Source: Amylostereum areolatum (lineage: Eukaryota; Basidiomycota; Agaricomycetes; Russulales; Stereaceae). From it: a stretch of 64,000 bases of DNA. Numbering within the stretch: position 1 is the stretch's first letter; every line of letters starts with the position of its first letter. Under the pieces are notes generated by a model. It had not been told where the DNA came from. It made no database searches and worked only from the letters and a program-made list of their open reading frames with translations. Made by a program: the position numbers and the translations under genes. Shown here piece by piece: positions 46,947 through 59,290 of this stretch. The DNA is taken from positions 744,001 to 808,000 of the forward strand of contig SAXG01000007.1 in assembly GCA_012932865.1 (NCBI GenBank), in the 5' to 3' direction.

Positions 46947-48397
46947 TGTGGCGTGTTGGTAGAGGTTAAAGACATGCTGGGGGAAAAATCAAGATTCAGC
47001 TCGCCGAAGAATATAGATGGGCATATCTCACCTCAAGGATTGGCATTGACATGTTGTGCCGCCCGAGGGTGTTGGCGATCAGTCAGTGCTTGCCCCGGAG
47101 AATATGATAAATTGAAGGCAGTTTAACTGGCGGAGGGCGGCGAAGATTCTCTGACCAAGGAGAAGATTTGAATAGATGGTATCCGAGAGGCTTGTAGTGG
47201 AGACCAACAACTCGGGTGGGGGCCAGGAGACAATGTATGCGCCCAAGTTGCCCTTGCCTCGAGCCTCGAGGAGAGCCGCCGTGCACGGACCATGTGACGA
47301 GACTGTCCAGGCAAAGGTTATTTGAAGTGCGTATCACCGTCGGAGGTGCTGAAGAGGAATACAGGTGACGCCCTCGACATGGTGTACAAGGCACATGAAA
47401 TTGAACCCGCCTCCAGGGTATACTTGATCTGAGCGAAAGGGTGTAGAACGTCAGCGGTTTCCGCGCGAAGACATGCATCATACAACTGACCTCGTTTCCT
47501 TCTCGTCACATCGCCTTTGACGATTGCCCCTCCCCATCTGACATCCAGGCATACGCGCCAACTCTTGGTTTCGAAAAGCCATCCAAGCCCACACGACATA
47601 CGTTTGGTCAGCACGCTCCTGTGTTACTACACCCTGGCGAAGGGTGCGGTGGGGAAGCCAGGGGGAGTCGACCCCACGCGAGGTACTGTTACCGTCCCCC
47701 TTGCGCCCGGTACCAAGGGCATACTTGGTAAAGCGCCCGCAGTGAAAGTTATGAGTGCGAATTGCTGAGCAGACCGGGGGCATCCCCCGCGTCGTAGGAG
47801 AGTGCACGCCGCAAGCTTGTCGTCACCGCCGCTTGCCATCTAAGATCTCCACACGGCCTCCTTGAGAAGAACTGGGAGGAGAATTCGCCAACGTTGCTAG
47901 GTGGTGCGGTTCTGATGGGCAGATATGGGGGTCCATGAAGATATTGGGGACGATGAGAGGAATCAGGAAAAACTACAAGACAGGATGAGAATCCAAGCTA
48001 CAAGACTCAAAAGTCCGGGGGGGGAAGCCACGCACCAATCATGCGGTCCCAGGTATTCAGATAGAAGACGTGCCGTTCGCACAGACGCAATTGACAAGGA
48101 GACGATGCGGACGAGAAGAATCTGTAAGTCACTGTGGTCGGGAGCTGGCGGGAGCTGGGTTCAAGATGCGCGACTCAAAGTTGCGCGACCAGAATCTCAT
48201 AAGTACTTCAAGTTATCTCCGACGCAATAAAGCCGACGGGCACTTCGCCTCTGGACTAACATGAACACGGTTAGGAGCCGTGCCGACTCCTGAGGCCTGA
48301 GGCCTCGCGGGTAAGGCCAGCGAACATGCAAGGTTCAATGTCTATGAGATGGAAAGAAAGCAGCCCTCGCCGGGATCTCGTCTACATAAACAACCTA
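46947..48397. other. Possible 5' exons of the CHAT gene, then intergenic
   Basis: A minus-strand frame at 47318-47614 (WRVCLDVRWGG, ADVLHPFAQIKYTLEAG, SRASPVFLF) resembles in style an N-terminal beta-rich region that often precedes TPRs in fungal CHAT proteins, but splice links to the repeats could not be fixed. Beyond 47.65 kb nothing is recognised. A palindromic GAGGCCTGAGGCCTC lies at about 48290. Confidence 0.35.
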
Positions 48398-50543
48398 TCA
48401 TGATCCCGACGCCAACCGGAGAACCGCCACCGATTCCACATGCGCGGTCTGCGGGAACAAGTCGAAGCCCCTCAAGCTCTCCAGGACATACCGCCCCTTG
48501 CTCCTGCCCTCCCCCTCCTCCTCCGAACCCCTCAAAATCAAGCCCACGTCCCGCGCCTGCGTGTGCACGTTGCAGCTCACGTACACGACCGTCTTCGGGC
48601 GGAGCGCGAGCAGCTGGCGGATGAAGTTCCCGTCGCAGCCCTTGCGCGGCGGGTCGATCACGAGCACCGTCTGCTGGGGCGGAAAGTCGGCCACGACGTC
48701 GAAGATGTTGGACGCGTCGCCCGCGCGGAAGGAGCAGCGGCCCTCGGGGAGCTGGTTCAGCGCGGCGTTGTGCGTCGCGAACCGGATCGAGTCCGCGGAG
48801 AGCTCGATGCCGGCGATGTGGGCAAAGTGGGGGGCGAGCATGATCGCGAAGAGGCCCGCGCCGCAGTAAGCGTCGACGAGATGCGTTGGCTTTTCGGTTG
48901 CGGAAGGCTCGGTAGATGTGGGGAAGATGGCGTCGCGGACGTAGGATGTTAAGGGGACCAGAACAGAGTTGTTGTTTTGGAAGAAGGAACCGGCTTGGTA
49001 GTCGAAGAGCCTGTCGCCGACTCGTTCGCGGACGGTGGCCTTGTGGTCGGTTATGCATACGTGCTTCTCGAGCGCGTCGGAGAGGCTGTCGACGGTGTTG
49101 TCTGCATTCGTCTCCTGAATCTCCAAGGAGTCGCGTAGGAGCAAGGACACGCCCTTCTTGTACGTGTATATCTTACTGTAGATGCGTCAGTTTCTCGTGC
49201 TTCATTAAAATAAACGGACGTACGTGGCGATATTTTCACGCATGGGTTTTAGAGTCTCGTTGAGCACAGGCGTCGCTATTGGACATTCCTGCTTACGAGT
49301 AAGCCTCGCAAGAACATCTAGAAATCGGCCATTCACACCTCGATATCCATAACATGCCGTCGTCCGATATGGTTGAACCCGATCTTCAACCAGTCAGGCT
49401 TGCCCTCTCCGGGAAGAGCGCCTCGCTTCTGAAGTTTCTTCGGAGGCGCATCGAAGTGTGGGGTGATCTTGGTACGGTAGCCGTACTGTAAAGGAGAGGC
49501 GATTGTGGGAAGAATGTCGGGCACGGAAGTCTCGGGAAGATCTACAGGCAGGAATAAGAAGGTGAGATGCGTCAATGGGGAAAATATACGAACTGGAATA
49601 GTGTCGGTATGCCCTTACGACCACGTTTCTCTTCAGATCGAGTTGAGTCTCATATGAGAGCATCTAAAAAGCGCGAGTGAATATTCGAGTTCAGAGATCA
49701 CGGTAGTCGAGCCTCCTCACCTGGTATTGACAGCCTGCGCACTGGCCAAAGTACCGACACTTTACGCGGCTCATATCCCTCAGCTCCGGATTCGGTTCCT
49801 CCACGCTGAGAAGATCGGCGAACGAATGGAGGCGGCTATGTCGATAAACACGGGCGCGGATTTTCTCCCCTGGAAGCGCAAAGGGTACGACCACCACCCA
49901 TGGGCGTTTTGAATCTGGTGCGAGAGCCAGAGCTTCGCCTGCAAACAGTGCGTAAGGACACAGACGAGAAACACGGAAAAAATGTAGAAGTAAATGGGAG
50001 GGATGTGTGTACACAGACCTTGGTGGATGACAAGGACATACCGCTTGAAGACATGCTCGAGACCGTCAGCTCGACCTCCTCCTGAAATCCAAACGGCGTT
50101 TGCCACTCGTTTTCCGCCGCAACGGCCGCGTCGACGACGTCCTTCCCTAAGAGATCCTCCACCTCCTTGAGCACGACGTCTTCTGATGTGCCGAGTTCGG
50201 GAAGTTGGTGTTTTTGTTTGCGCTTGCCCTGCCGCTTGGAGTCTTTCTTCGCGGGCTTCGAGGTCGCCGGGAGAGGGTTTCCTTCGGGCAATGTCGCAGA
50301 ATCGATGTTTTCGGCGCCTTCATCCAGCCGTGGCCTCTTGTCTGCGGGTTGAAGGGACGCGTCTGAATCCTCTAATGAAGAGGCCAGCCTGACTTTGGAT
50401 ACAGAGTCCGACATGGTAGGCGGCAGTAAAAGCGGTGCTTTGAAGCTCTTTGGGCGATAGCCTCGCTTGAAGTTCAAATGAGAGGGTACCGGTAAGCCCA
50501 GACGATATCGATGGAGGGGAGGACGAGAGATGGTCTTCAGCAT
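48398..50543 (-). CDS. TRM2: tRNA (uracil-5-)-methyltransferase, TRM2/TrmA family
   Basis: Makes ribothymidine at position 54 of tRNA using S-adenosylmethionine. The start at 50543 (MLKTISRPPLHRY) could be a mitochondrial leader; an internal MSDSVSKV at about 50415 may start a second form. Then come a Lys-rich segment, a TRAM-like part (VVVPFALPGEKIRARVYR), CRYFGQCAGCQYQ (Cys cluster), LQYGYRTKITPHF, IGFNHIGRRHVMDIE, GDRLFDYQAGSFFQNN, the SAM loop DAYCGAGLFAI, VLVIDPPRKGCD, and the catalytic Cys in YVSCNVHTQARD, ending at 48398. The exons I could follow read without a frame break. Confidence 0.93.
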
Positions 50544-50721
50544 GAACTCTGCGGAAAGAAAGAGAAATAAAATGTTGGCAACCTCATTGGATAAGTATAT
50601 TCAGTCGCTTAGTCAGCCGAGGCTCAGCTTCCCGCATCCGGTGGATCCACAGCTTGTCTCCCGACCACCACCGCGTCTCTTCTCCACCTTTCACGACCGT
50701 CTATCTTAAAGCTTCACCGAC

Positions 50722-51763
50722 ATGGGTAATGATGGAGGAAGCATCCCCGACCGCCGCGACCTCGTTCGCAGCAAGCCCAAGGCTGAACAGGCCGACAAAG
50801 CCAACCAGACCCGGGCAAGGTGGTTCTTCTGTGCACTGTCTAAGGTGCGTCGCTTATATCTTCGTCTCCGGCCGTGTCTCGCAGCGACTAATGCATATGC
50901 GATCAGAAACCACTTCAGGAGCCCATTGTGTCGGACCCGTTAGGCAAGCTTTACAATAAGGACGCGATCTTGGAGTTTCTATTAGATCGAGGGGCGTATG
51001 GCGACGGAGAGGAGATATGCGGGCATATTCGGTCGTTGAAGGTGGGTATCCCCCGAGCTTGACCTCTGCACCCTAAAACCTGATTCCGAATGTCCAACAG
51101 GACGTTAAAACATTAACGTTGACCCCAAATACGACCGCGAAAGCCCCATCTTCCGACACCCTCGACCGTCCTATGTATGCATGTCCCTTGACACTAAAGG
51201 AGATGACTGGCCACGTCCCCTTCGTCTACCTCACGCCTTGCGGCTGCGTCTTCTCCCAGGCCGGTCTCAAAGCCGTTTCCTCCTCCTCTACCACCCCTCC
51301 AGCAGAGGGCAAAGAAGACAAGGAGAAACAATTCGACGTTTGCCCGCAGTGCGCGAAAAAGTTTGACAAGGCGACGGACATACGGTTATTGAACCCCCCA
51401 CCGGAGGAGGAGGAAAAGATGCGGACGGCGATGGAGGCGCGGGCGTCCAAGCCAAAAACCAAGAAACGGAAGGCTGTCGCAGATGCAGCGTCCGCCGAGC
51501 CTGTCGCGAAGAAGGCCGCCGTTTCTGCGCCGTCGACGAACCCCAACATCGCCGCGGCAAGTCGGTCGGTGGTCAGCAGTCTGGCGATGGAGGAGGCGAA
51601 ACGGAAGGCCAGTATGAGCGACGCCGTGAAGTCCCTCTATGGCTCGAAGGACGGCCCAAAACGCAAGGAGACGTTCATGACCATGGGCACTTTCACAAGA
51701 GTGAGTGGTGTTTTTCTCCCTTGGTGGTGGTTGTCGCTGACGACGTCTGCATAGTACGCATGA
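50722..51763 (+). CDS. RTF2: Replication termination factor 2 (Rtf2) homologue
   Basis: Starts MGNDGGSIPDRRDLV at 50722, the diagnostic Rtf2 N-terminus (MGNDGGSIP). The conserved ARWFFCALS, PIVSDPLGKLYNKDAILEFL and LTLTPN follow, then the degenerate RING-like part MYACPLTLKEMTG..FVYLTPCGCVFS..CPQCAKKF and a Lys/Ala-rich nuclear tail. The last exon encodes only Tyr-Ala-stop (51755-51763). Introns lie after ALSK, after HIRSLK and after GTFTR. Rtf2 stabilises paused replication forks in fission yeast and interacts with PCNA and the splicing machinery. The frame is intact. Confidence 0.95.
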
Positions 51764-52056
51764 GGGACTTGATTTTTGTATTTCACTGCTGCTTTCGTTT
51801 TGTGTGTACTATCGCCTGTAATCTAATTCTCGGAGTTTTGGATTGCGCTGTGCTATCGCACGGTCGAGATGTGTAAAGAAAGTAATAGAGTGCGTGTGCC
51901 TTCGGCATGCGCCCCGGTGAGGTCACACGCCCCGTCGCCGTCAGTGACGACGAGCGCGCCGGGTTACCTGGGACCGTTACGTAGACGTACGCATCTTGAC
52001 CCACAACCACCATCTTCGTCCACCCCGCTTCGGTTTTGCTCCATCTCAATGGTCCC

Positions 52057-53878
52057 ATGCTAGCTCGAAGGCATACGATACAGTTCGCTCGCCAGACATT
52101 GGCCTCGAGCCCTTCGCGCCTGCTCCTTCGTTCGCCCCCTTTACAACAACCTCCCTTCCCAAGTTCGCCCCAGAATTTGTTTCGAAGGTTCGAAAGCAAT
52201 TCGCGGCTTCGCCCCGATCACCTGAAAAAACACGAGGCAATGGCGCCGCTATATAGTACGTGCCTAGGTCTTGCCCTCGCATTCGCCCTCCTTTCCTGAT
52301 GGCCGCGGCAGAAAGGGCTTTCGACGCCTGGCGGCACACGCCCACAAAATGGTACCCTTTGCCATGGTTCGTCGGCGCGCTCCTGCTCGTGCTCCTCCAA
52401 TACAAGCGCACGCTCGCCAAAGAAGTCTACGTGGACGAGGACTGGAGAGGAGGTCATTCGGCTCAAGGGGCCGTGGCAGGTGCGTTTTATTACCCTCCCC
52501 CCGTCCAGCGAGCGCCGTCCTCTGACAGCCAGCGTAGGTCCACATCATGGGTGCGCTGCCCCTGCGCAACCTCTCGCGGCTGTGGGGATGGATCAACTCG
52601 CTCGAGCTCCCGGTGTGGTTCCGCCCCTACGGTTTCCGCGCCTACGCTTGGGTTTTCGGCTGCAACCTGGACGAGATCGAACCCGCGGACCTGCGCGCGT
52701 ATCCCAGCCTTGGCGACTTCTTCTATCGCACGCTCAAACCGGGCGTGCGCCCCGTCGACCCCGCGCCGCTCGTCAGCCCCGCCGACGGGCGGGTGCTCCA
52801 TTTTGGGACGATCCAGGATTTGCACGTCGAGCAGGTCAAGGGCATCACCTACTCGCTCGATGCGCTCCTCGGCGTCGCGAAGGACGGCGCACCGCCTGGG
52901 ACGCCCGTGCACTTCCCGTCACGCGAGATGGCCGTCGTGGACGACGAGGAGTTCGCCAACGTCAACGGGATCGAGTACTCGTTGGACCAGCTCATCGGCG
53001 TGTCGAGCCCCAGCACCCCCGCCACGCCCACCGCCTCGGAAGCCCCGCGCCCACCCCATTTCCCAACGGACCCCAACGCATATACCCGCGAACGGCACAC
53101 TCCTCCAACAAAATATGGCGAGCGGATCGATGCGTCCGTGGTGGAGAAGGACAAGCCGATGCAGGATACGGTCGCGGAGCATGTTTCCGTCGCGCAGGAG
53201 ATGGGCGTGCGCACCATGCTCGACAGGCGTCGGTCCGCGTCCGGGAAGACGGTCAAGCCAGGGAACGCGCTCTTTTTCACCGTCATCTACCTCGCACCCG
53301 GAGACTACCATCGCTTCCACAGCCCAACGGCGTGGGTGGTCGAGAAGAGGAGACATTTCCAAGGCAGGCTTTCTTTCATATCAGAGCGCGAAATCGCTCG
53401 CTAACGTCATCGCGTAGGCGAGCTCTTCTCCGTGTCACCTTACGTCGCAAAGCGGATGGAGAACTTGTTCGTGTTGAATGAACGCGTCGCCCTTCTCGGA
53501 CGGTGGAGGCACGGTTTCTTCAGCATGATCCCCGTGGGCGCGACCAACGTCGGCAGCATCATCGTGAACTTTGACCAAGTTCGTCTCGCTCCTTTCCCAC
53601 TCCCTTTCTGTCTCTGACTCTCAATCGCAGGCCCTTCGCACGAACGTCCGCGGCCGCCCACCACCCCCCGGCACGTTTACCGAGGCCGTCTACTCCGCCG
53701 CTTCTCCCGTCCTCAACGGTCAACCGCTCCAGCCGGCGCAGGAGATGGGCGGGTTCCGTCTCGGGAGCACGGTCGTGCTCGTGTTTGAGGCGCCCAAGAC
53801 GTTCGAGTTTGCGGTTCACGCGGGGCAGAAAGTGCGCGTCGGGCAGAAGTTGGGTGACTTGCGAGAGAAGCAGGATTG
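52057..53878 (+). CDS. PSD1: Phosphatidylserine decarboxylase, mitochondrial (PSD1 type)
   Basis: Converts phosphatidylserine to phosphatidylethanolamine at the inner mitochondrial membrane. The ATG at 52057 opens a basic leader ([18 protein letters not shown]). The membrane segment [13 protein letters not shown] follows, then [79 protein letters not shown] and [12 protein letters not shown]. The self-cleavage site is [16 protein letters not shown] with LGS/T (about 53750-53770), where the Ser becomes the pyruvoyl group. The reading frame is broken by an extra T at about 52443, between VDED and [12 protein letters not shown]. Because this enzyme is normally essential or nearly so, a sequence error is more likely than a null gene. 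Confidence 0.95.
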
Positions 53879-54220
53879 AGCAACGGACAGTGGTTGTCTA
53901 TAGAAGAACAGTACATCCTACTTAACTAACGCCGACCTAATGCATCGTATACCATCCCGATTCAACTCGTGGAATCCTTTCAACGTATCTTGTGCCGTTG
54001 CGAATAAGTATCGGCGTCACCGTGAAAGGGTGATTATTATCCACTTGTATTACTTTGCGGCCAGGGATAACACTTGGCGGGCACGGCCGACTCCAGTCCT
54101 CCGGGACTTCCTCGACCTCGTCTTCAAATTTTATAGTTCCGCCATGACTCGGACCTTCCTTAAAGTCTTCACGACCTCTTGACCCTCCGTCGTTCATTTT
54201 TTCCCTCAACCCCGCTCGCC
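53879..54220. other. Intergenic
   Basis: Nothing recognised apart from a short upstream frame MTRTFLKVFTTS-stop at 54144, before the BAT start. Confidence 0.5.
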
Positions 54221-55757
54221 ATGGCCGTCGACAAACCAGAGCTTGTGAACCCTAATGGCCTGCCCATGCCCGCGAAGGAGGTGCAGATCGTCAAGGACGG
54301 CGGCGTGCCCACCGTGGCCGACATCGACGTGCGTATTCCTTGGTCGATCATGCACCACGGATTGCGAGACTGATCCATGTATCTGCGCCCTTGTGCAGCC
54401 CGCACGTTTGACAGTAAAACTGTCCACGACGTTGAAGGAGATCCCTCCCACAGATGATCTGATTTTTGGCGACGTGTGTGGTGTTTCTTTAACCTAGTGC
54501 CGTCGCATACCGTTCTCACCAAATGTATAGATGATGACGGACCATATGCTTCTCATGACGTTCAGCCCGTCGACAGGCTGGTCCGCGCCGGAGATCAAGC
54601 CATACGGACCCCTGTCCATCGAACCGTCCGCGTCGTGTTTTCAGTACTGCCCCAATGTCTTCGAAGGCATGAAGGCATGTCGGATTTCCCTCCACGCAAT
54701 CTACGAGAGTGTCTGACGATGAAGCAGGCATACCTCGGCCCCGATGGCCAACCGCGTTTGTTCAGACCGCACATGAACATGGCGCGCATGAAAAGATCGG
54801 CAGCGCGTGTCGCCCTCCCCGTACGTCTGTTCCACCCCTTTTTCTACGTCCCAGCCTGCTCACGCTCGGCTATGACATCCACAGGCGTTCGACACCTGAC
54901 GCTCTCCTCGTGCTCATCAAGAAACTCATCGCGGTGGACGCGCGCTGGATCCCCCGCGCCAAAGGCTGCAGCCTGTACGTTCGGCCCACGATCATCGGCA
55001 CACGCCCCGGGTTCGGCGTCACCGCCTCGTGTGCGAACGCGATCCTCTACGTCCTCCTCAGCCCCACCGGTCCGTTCTTCAAGGTGCCTGCGGGCATATC
55101 GCTCCTCGCCGTGGGCGAGCACGTCCGCGCTTGGCCCGGAGGCACCGGCGGCTACAAGCTCGCGCTGAACTACGCGCCTGGTTTCGAGCCACAGCGCGCG
55201 GCTCTGGAGAAGGGGTATCAGCAGATCCTGTGGCTGCTGGGGGAGAAGGTCTTGGAGGCGGGTGCGATGAATGTATTCGTGGTCTATAAGCGAGACGACG
55301 GAGGTATGTTTTTTCCCCCGCTGTCGCCCTATAACCAGCATAGGAATCTCACTAATTCACTGCTACAGATGTGGACGTCGTGACACCCTCGCTGGACGGG
55401 ACCATCCTGCCTGGCATCACGCGCGATTCGGCCCTCACGCTGCTGGCCGCGCATCCCGAAGCCACCTCCCTCCCGCACCTGTCGAACCGGATGCGGCTGC
55501 ACACACACGAGCGGGACATCACGATGCCGGAGCTCTTCGCAGCCTCGGAGAGCGGGCGGCTGCTCGAGGTGTTTTCCGTTGGGACTGCCGCGGTCGTCAC
55601 CGCGGTGTCGCGGATCGGGTGGAAGGACCGCGAGATAAAGCTTCCGGCGTATGGGGGCAGCGAGATTGGGCCCGTGGCGAAGGCGCTGTGGGAGCGGCTG
55701 GTGGATATCCAGGAGGGGAGGGTTGAGTGGCAGGGATGGAGTGTTCGGTGCGAGTAA
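54221..55757 (+). CDS. BAT: Branched-chain amino acid aminotransferase
   Basis: PLP enzyme catalysing the last step of Leu, Ile and Val synthesis and the first of their breakdown. The ATG at 54221 gives MAVDKPELVNPNGLPMP, without an obvious targeting leader, so the product may be cytosolic. Then come HMLLMTFSP, IKPYGPLSIEP, LHYAQ-like CFQYCPNVFEGMKA, QPRLFRPHMNMARM, GCSLYVRPTIIGT, PAGISLLAV, the PLP lysine region PGGTGGYKLALNYAPG, AMNVFVVYK, DGTILPGITRDSAL, ERDITMPEL and LEVFSVGTAAVVTAVSRI, to the stop at 55757. An extra base at about 54897 (acctgac) breaks the frame between AFDT and DALLVLIKKL. In a housekeeping gene this is best read as sequence error. Confidence 0.94.
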
Positions 55758-56310
55758 CATGTTGGTGGTAGTCACCTCGAGTCTTGTATTTACGGAATAA
55801 ATGTACATAAATAGTGTACTTGCTTGTTTCTTTTCTGTGTCTTTCTCGCAGTTTTTGAAGGCGAAGCAGAAGCAAATGCAAAATGCCCTGTTCTGAAGTC
55901 GAGATTTCTCGATTTTTGACTTGGGCGACGTTCTCACGCCTTCTTGCGCTCGACCACGACGTTCTGTCCGATGCACAATCTCATTTCCCAGCTCGTCGTC
56001 GTCGCTGCTTCTCCTCTTCCTCTATTTGAAGGACACTATGACCATATGGTCCTGCTGGCGAAGTCCCTCCGACCAGATGGATGACCGTCCCTGACTTTGT
56101 GGGCTTCTATGGGCTCGTATGGGGCCATCACCACAGGCAGTCAACGATTCACTCGGGCTTCAGGATCCCTGTGTTCCGAGATCGCCGTCAGGGGTGCATT
56201 CGCCCTCGCTGAATGTGCGTGTAAACACTTCCTTACTTTCCTTGATTTGTCCTCTCGACTGACCCACTAAACCTACTTATATCCTCTCATAGAACTAGCA
56301 CTCGACCCCG
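55758..56310. other. Intergenic
   Basis: No supportable gene between BAT and the first P450. Confidence 0.5.
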
Positions 56311-58548
56311 ATGCTGACCTTTATCCTGGGCTTTTCTGGCGCTGTGGTCGTGTACTGTTTTTACAGACATTTCAGAGGTTTGAAGGTGCGCCACATCCCT
56401 CGCTGATCGTCGGGCGTCTTGTCTCATATGTATATCCAGTTTGTCGATGGCATCCCCGGCCTTCGTCCTTTGGTGACCCCCCTCAGTCCATTTGGAGCCA
56501 TTCTTCCTAACAATCCGCTCAACCCCGGAAATAAATGGAGTTGGACCTCTCGCCGTACCGGTATGTGGCACGTTCGATTTACACTTGACAATCGCCAACG
56601 GTCGTGTGGCGTAACAGCCTACTTTAACTACACGCACGATATCATATCCATCGTCCCCATCTTGCCTTCGGACCCGTGCTACTACACTTGCTCTTTCGAT
56701 GTCATGAAGCAGATCTTCGGGAACGACAGTCGCCTTCACACCGTCAAACCGTACGACTTGACCCTTGCAAGGTATTGTTCGACTGTAGCCCGTTCTGTGT
56801 ACCTCTCTCATCGTATGACCTTTCCAGGTTATTTGGAGACAGCCTCCCTTCTTCCAGCGGGGACATCTGGAGGCGCCATCGCCGCGTTGTGGCGCCCGCA
56901 TTCACAAGTCAGATGTATGCGCGCCGTGTTAGCCCCGTCGTCATTAATGGTCGACCCTAACAATATTTGCCCGCAGTTACGACTCTGCTTGGCAGGTGGC
57001 GAAAGACGGCTACGGCCAGATGGTCAAGGGCGAAGGTTGGGGGGACGAGAAGGAAGTCCTCCTTAAACACGTTCACCCCTTGATGTTGAGAGTACGTGCG
57101 CTTCCACACAGTCCGGTAGAAACGAAACTGATCGGTTTGCGCTCAGCTCACCTTGATGGTCATCTCCAAGGCTGGCTTCGGCTTTTCAGCCTCGTGGGTC
57201 AGCAACGGCCACCACGACCATCAGTTCCCAGAAGCCCTTCGGATCGTATCGGAGACTCTTATTCCACGCATGGTTCTTCCGTCCTCAGCGTACAAGTTGC
57301 CGGTCAAGAGGTAGGCGCTCAAACAGTTCGTCTTTTAGGCTTGCGCTCATGTAAATCATCAGTCTACAGAATATGGAACGCTCGTGGTCGACAGTCTCGT
57401 CTTATATCACCGCCGCGATGAAGACCACGAAAACGCGCCAGGCTGAGGATGCAGATCCCGACGCGTCGTCCGTGGATATGCTCAACCGCCTCGTGGCCTC
57501 CGCCCTCAGCATCGACAAGTTTAGCCTGAGTGACAAGGAAGTAGTGCGTTTCTCCCTTTCTGGCGCATAGCTGGTGATGCTCAGTCTCGATCAAACCCAG
57601 GTCGCGAACATGTTCTCCCTCCTTTTCGCGGGTCATGGTGAGTATCATAAAACTTCTATCTTTCTCAAGCTCAAGTCCTTTTCATCCAGAGACGACGGCG
57701 AGCGGGCTCATGGCGACTCTGGGATACCTCTCGATATACAAAAACGAACAACAGAAGGCGTTCGAAGAAATCGACAAGGTATACACGGCTAGCAGCCCCA
57801 ATGTATGCGCGACCTCCTTCTCTATTTTTCTCCACTCACAACTCAACCTTGTCCAGGCGCCTATAGATTTGGCTGAACTCCCTCACACACTCCACTGCTT
57901 TCTTGAAGCGCAGCGCTTGTGCCGTACGTAGCTTGTTACTATCGCTGTCTCTCCTCTTACGTAGTCTGCCTTTTCCTTCCCTTGTGTTCAGCTTCGGCGC
58001 TGATGCTCCCGCGAGAGATGACGGAGGACGTTCCAGTGACCGTCACCCACTCTCAGCCAACCACCGTGGTCCTGAAGAAGGGCAGCGTCGTGATTGTAGA
58101 CCTGATCGGAATGAGTGAGGGCCGAGTACTACTGTATCTATCAATGGTCAGTTCGTCATAGTGGAGTGACTAACCTTCTCTCTCAGTGCGCAACCCGCAC
58201 GCCTACGATGACCCAGAGGTATTCCGTCCCCTCGCGCTGGGAGAATGTATCCGAGCACGACCTCGGCATGTTCGGGTACGGACCCCGTGCTTGCATCGGT
58301 ATGCGTTGAACGCTTCTCCCTGACTGGTAGTGCTGATCCCCTTACTCCTTCAAGGACGCAAGTTTGCGCAGACAGAGGCCCTCGCCATTCTGTCGTCGTT
58401 CATCCACGAATGGACGCTGGAGCCGGTCCTTGGGGATGGAGAGACCTTGCGACAGTACGAAGATCGTGTCATGGGAGATGCGAGTCTTCTTGGGACCGCG
58501 TTCGCGTACACTGCTGTCCCCCTCAAGCTATCGAGGAGGCAGATGTAA
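56311..58548 (+). CDS. Cytochrome P450 (copy 1)
   Basis: Heme-thiolate monooxygenase anchored in the ER. The ATG at 56311 starts MLTFILGFSGAVVVYCFYRH, the membrane anchor. Then come GLRPLVTPLSP, SGDIWRRHRRVVAPAF (helix C), LTLMVISKAGFGF, the I-helix AGHETTAS (about 57625-57690, split by an intron), K-helix EAQRL (ExxR), PREMTEDVPV, the PxRW element PSRWENV, and the heme loop FGYGPRACIG / RKFAQTEA (about 58270-58370) with the Cys ligand. It has about ten introns. A run of four C at 58228-58231 adds one base between EVFRP and SRWEN. Its paralogue lies convergent at 59291-61504. CYP family not assigned. Confidence 0.93.
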
Positions 58549-59290
58549 CGGTGCTCACATTACACAACTTGTTTGCTGCGCCGATAAATAGGACGAGATC
58601 ACAGCAACACCTTGAGAATCGCGTATTTTGACAATGAAAAGGTTCCTGTTCAAATACGTGGGCAGAAGTTCGAATATCGCGGCGCCGTTGGACCACATCG
58701 CCTTCCTTCTTGTCCCTATCTATACCTGTACTCTGATGATCTCACTTTCAATACCAAGATTCTTACCCTATCCTTTCGTTCAGAGACCCCCTCATTCCAA
58801 GGGTCAGACTCCTCCATCAACGAAGTTCGCGTCAGTGATCCATTCGGAAGGAAAAAGGTGTGGCTTCGCGAGGAGCGTGGTTTGAGACCCTGAAGGTGAC
58901 GGCGTGTCAGTGGGAAGAACTGGAATTCATGTGTGACTAGAACGGGAGGTCACTACCAACTCGAGACGCGTCTTTCAGGCACCAAGCCTATAGCCTCTGA
59001 TCCTAACAAGAGTAAACAACAAATTAGCGCCCTGAAGGGTTGCTGAAGGTTGAACGTTATGTGAACGGGGAACGGATATCCATGCTCTTCTCCTTTGACG
59101 AATGCTCTAATCAATACCGTCCCGTACAACAAGTTACGGATAGCATTCGCTATGCAAGAAATCCAAGAAGCATCGAAAGCAACGGCTTTGTTATTCTTCC
59201 CCCCGGGCCCTTCCTTCGGTAGTAAAGTGATATTGAGTTAGAAGATTAGAGGATCATGCGGAGGGTACTGTGCATCGACGGCGTCACAGA
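58549..59290. other. Intergenic between convergent P450 genes
   Basis: Shared 3' space of both P450 genes; nothing else recognised. Confidence 0.5.
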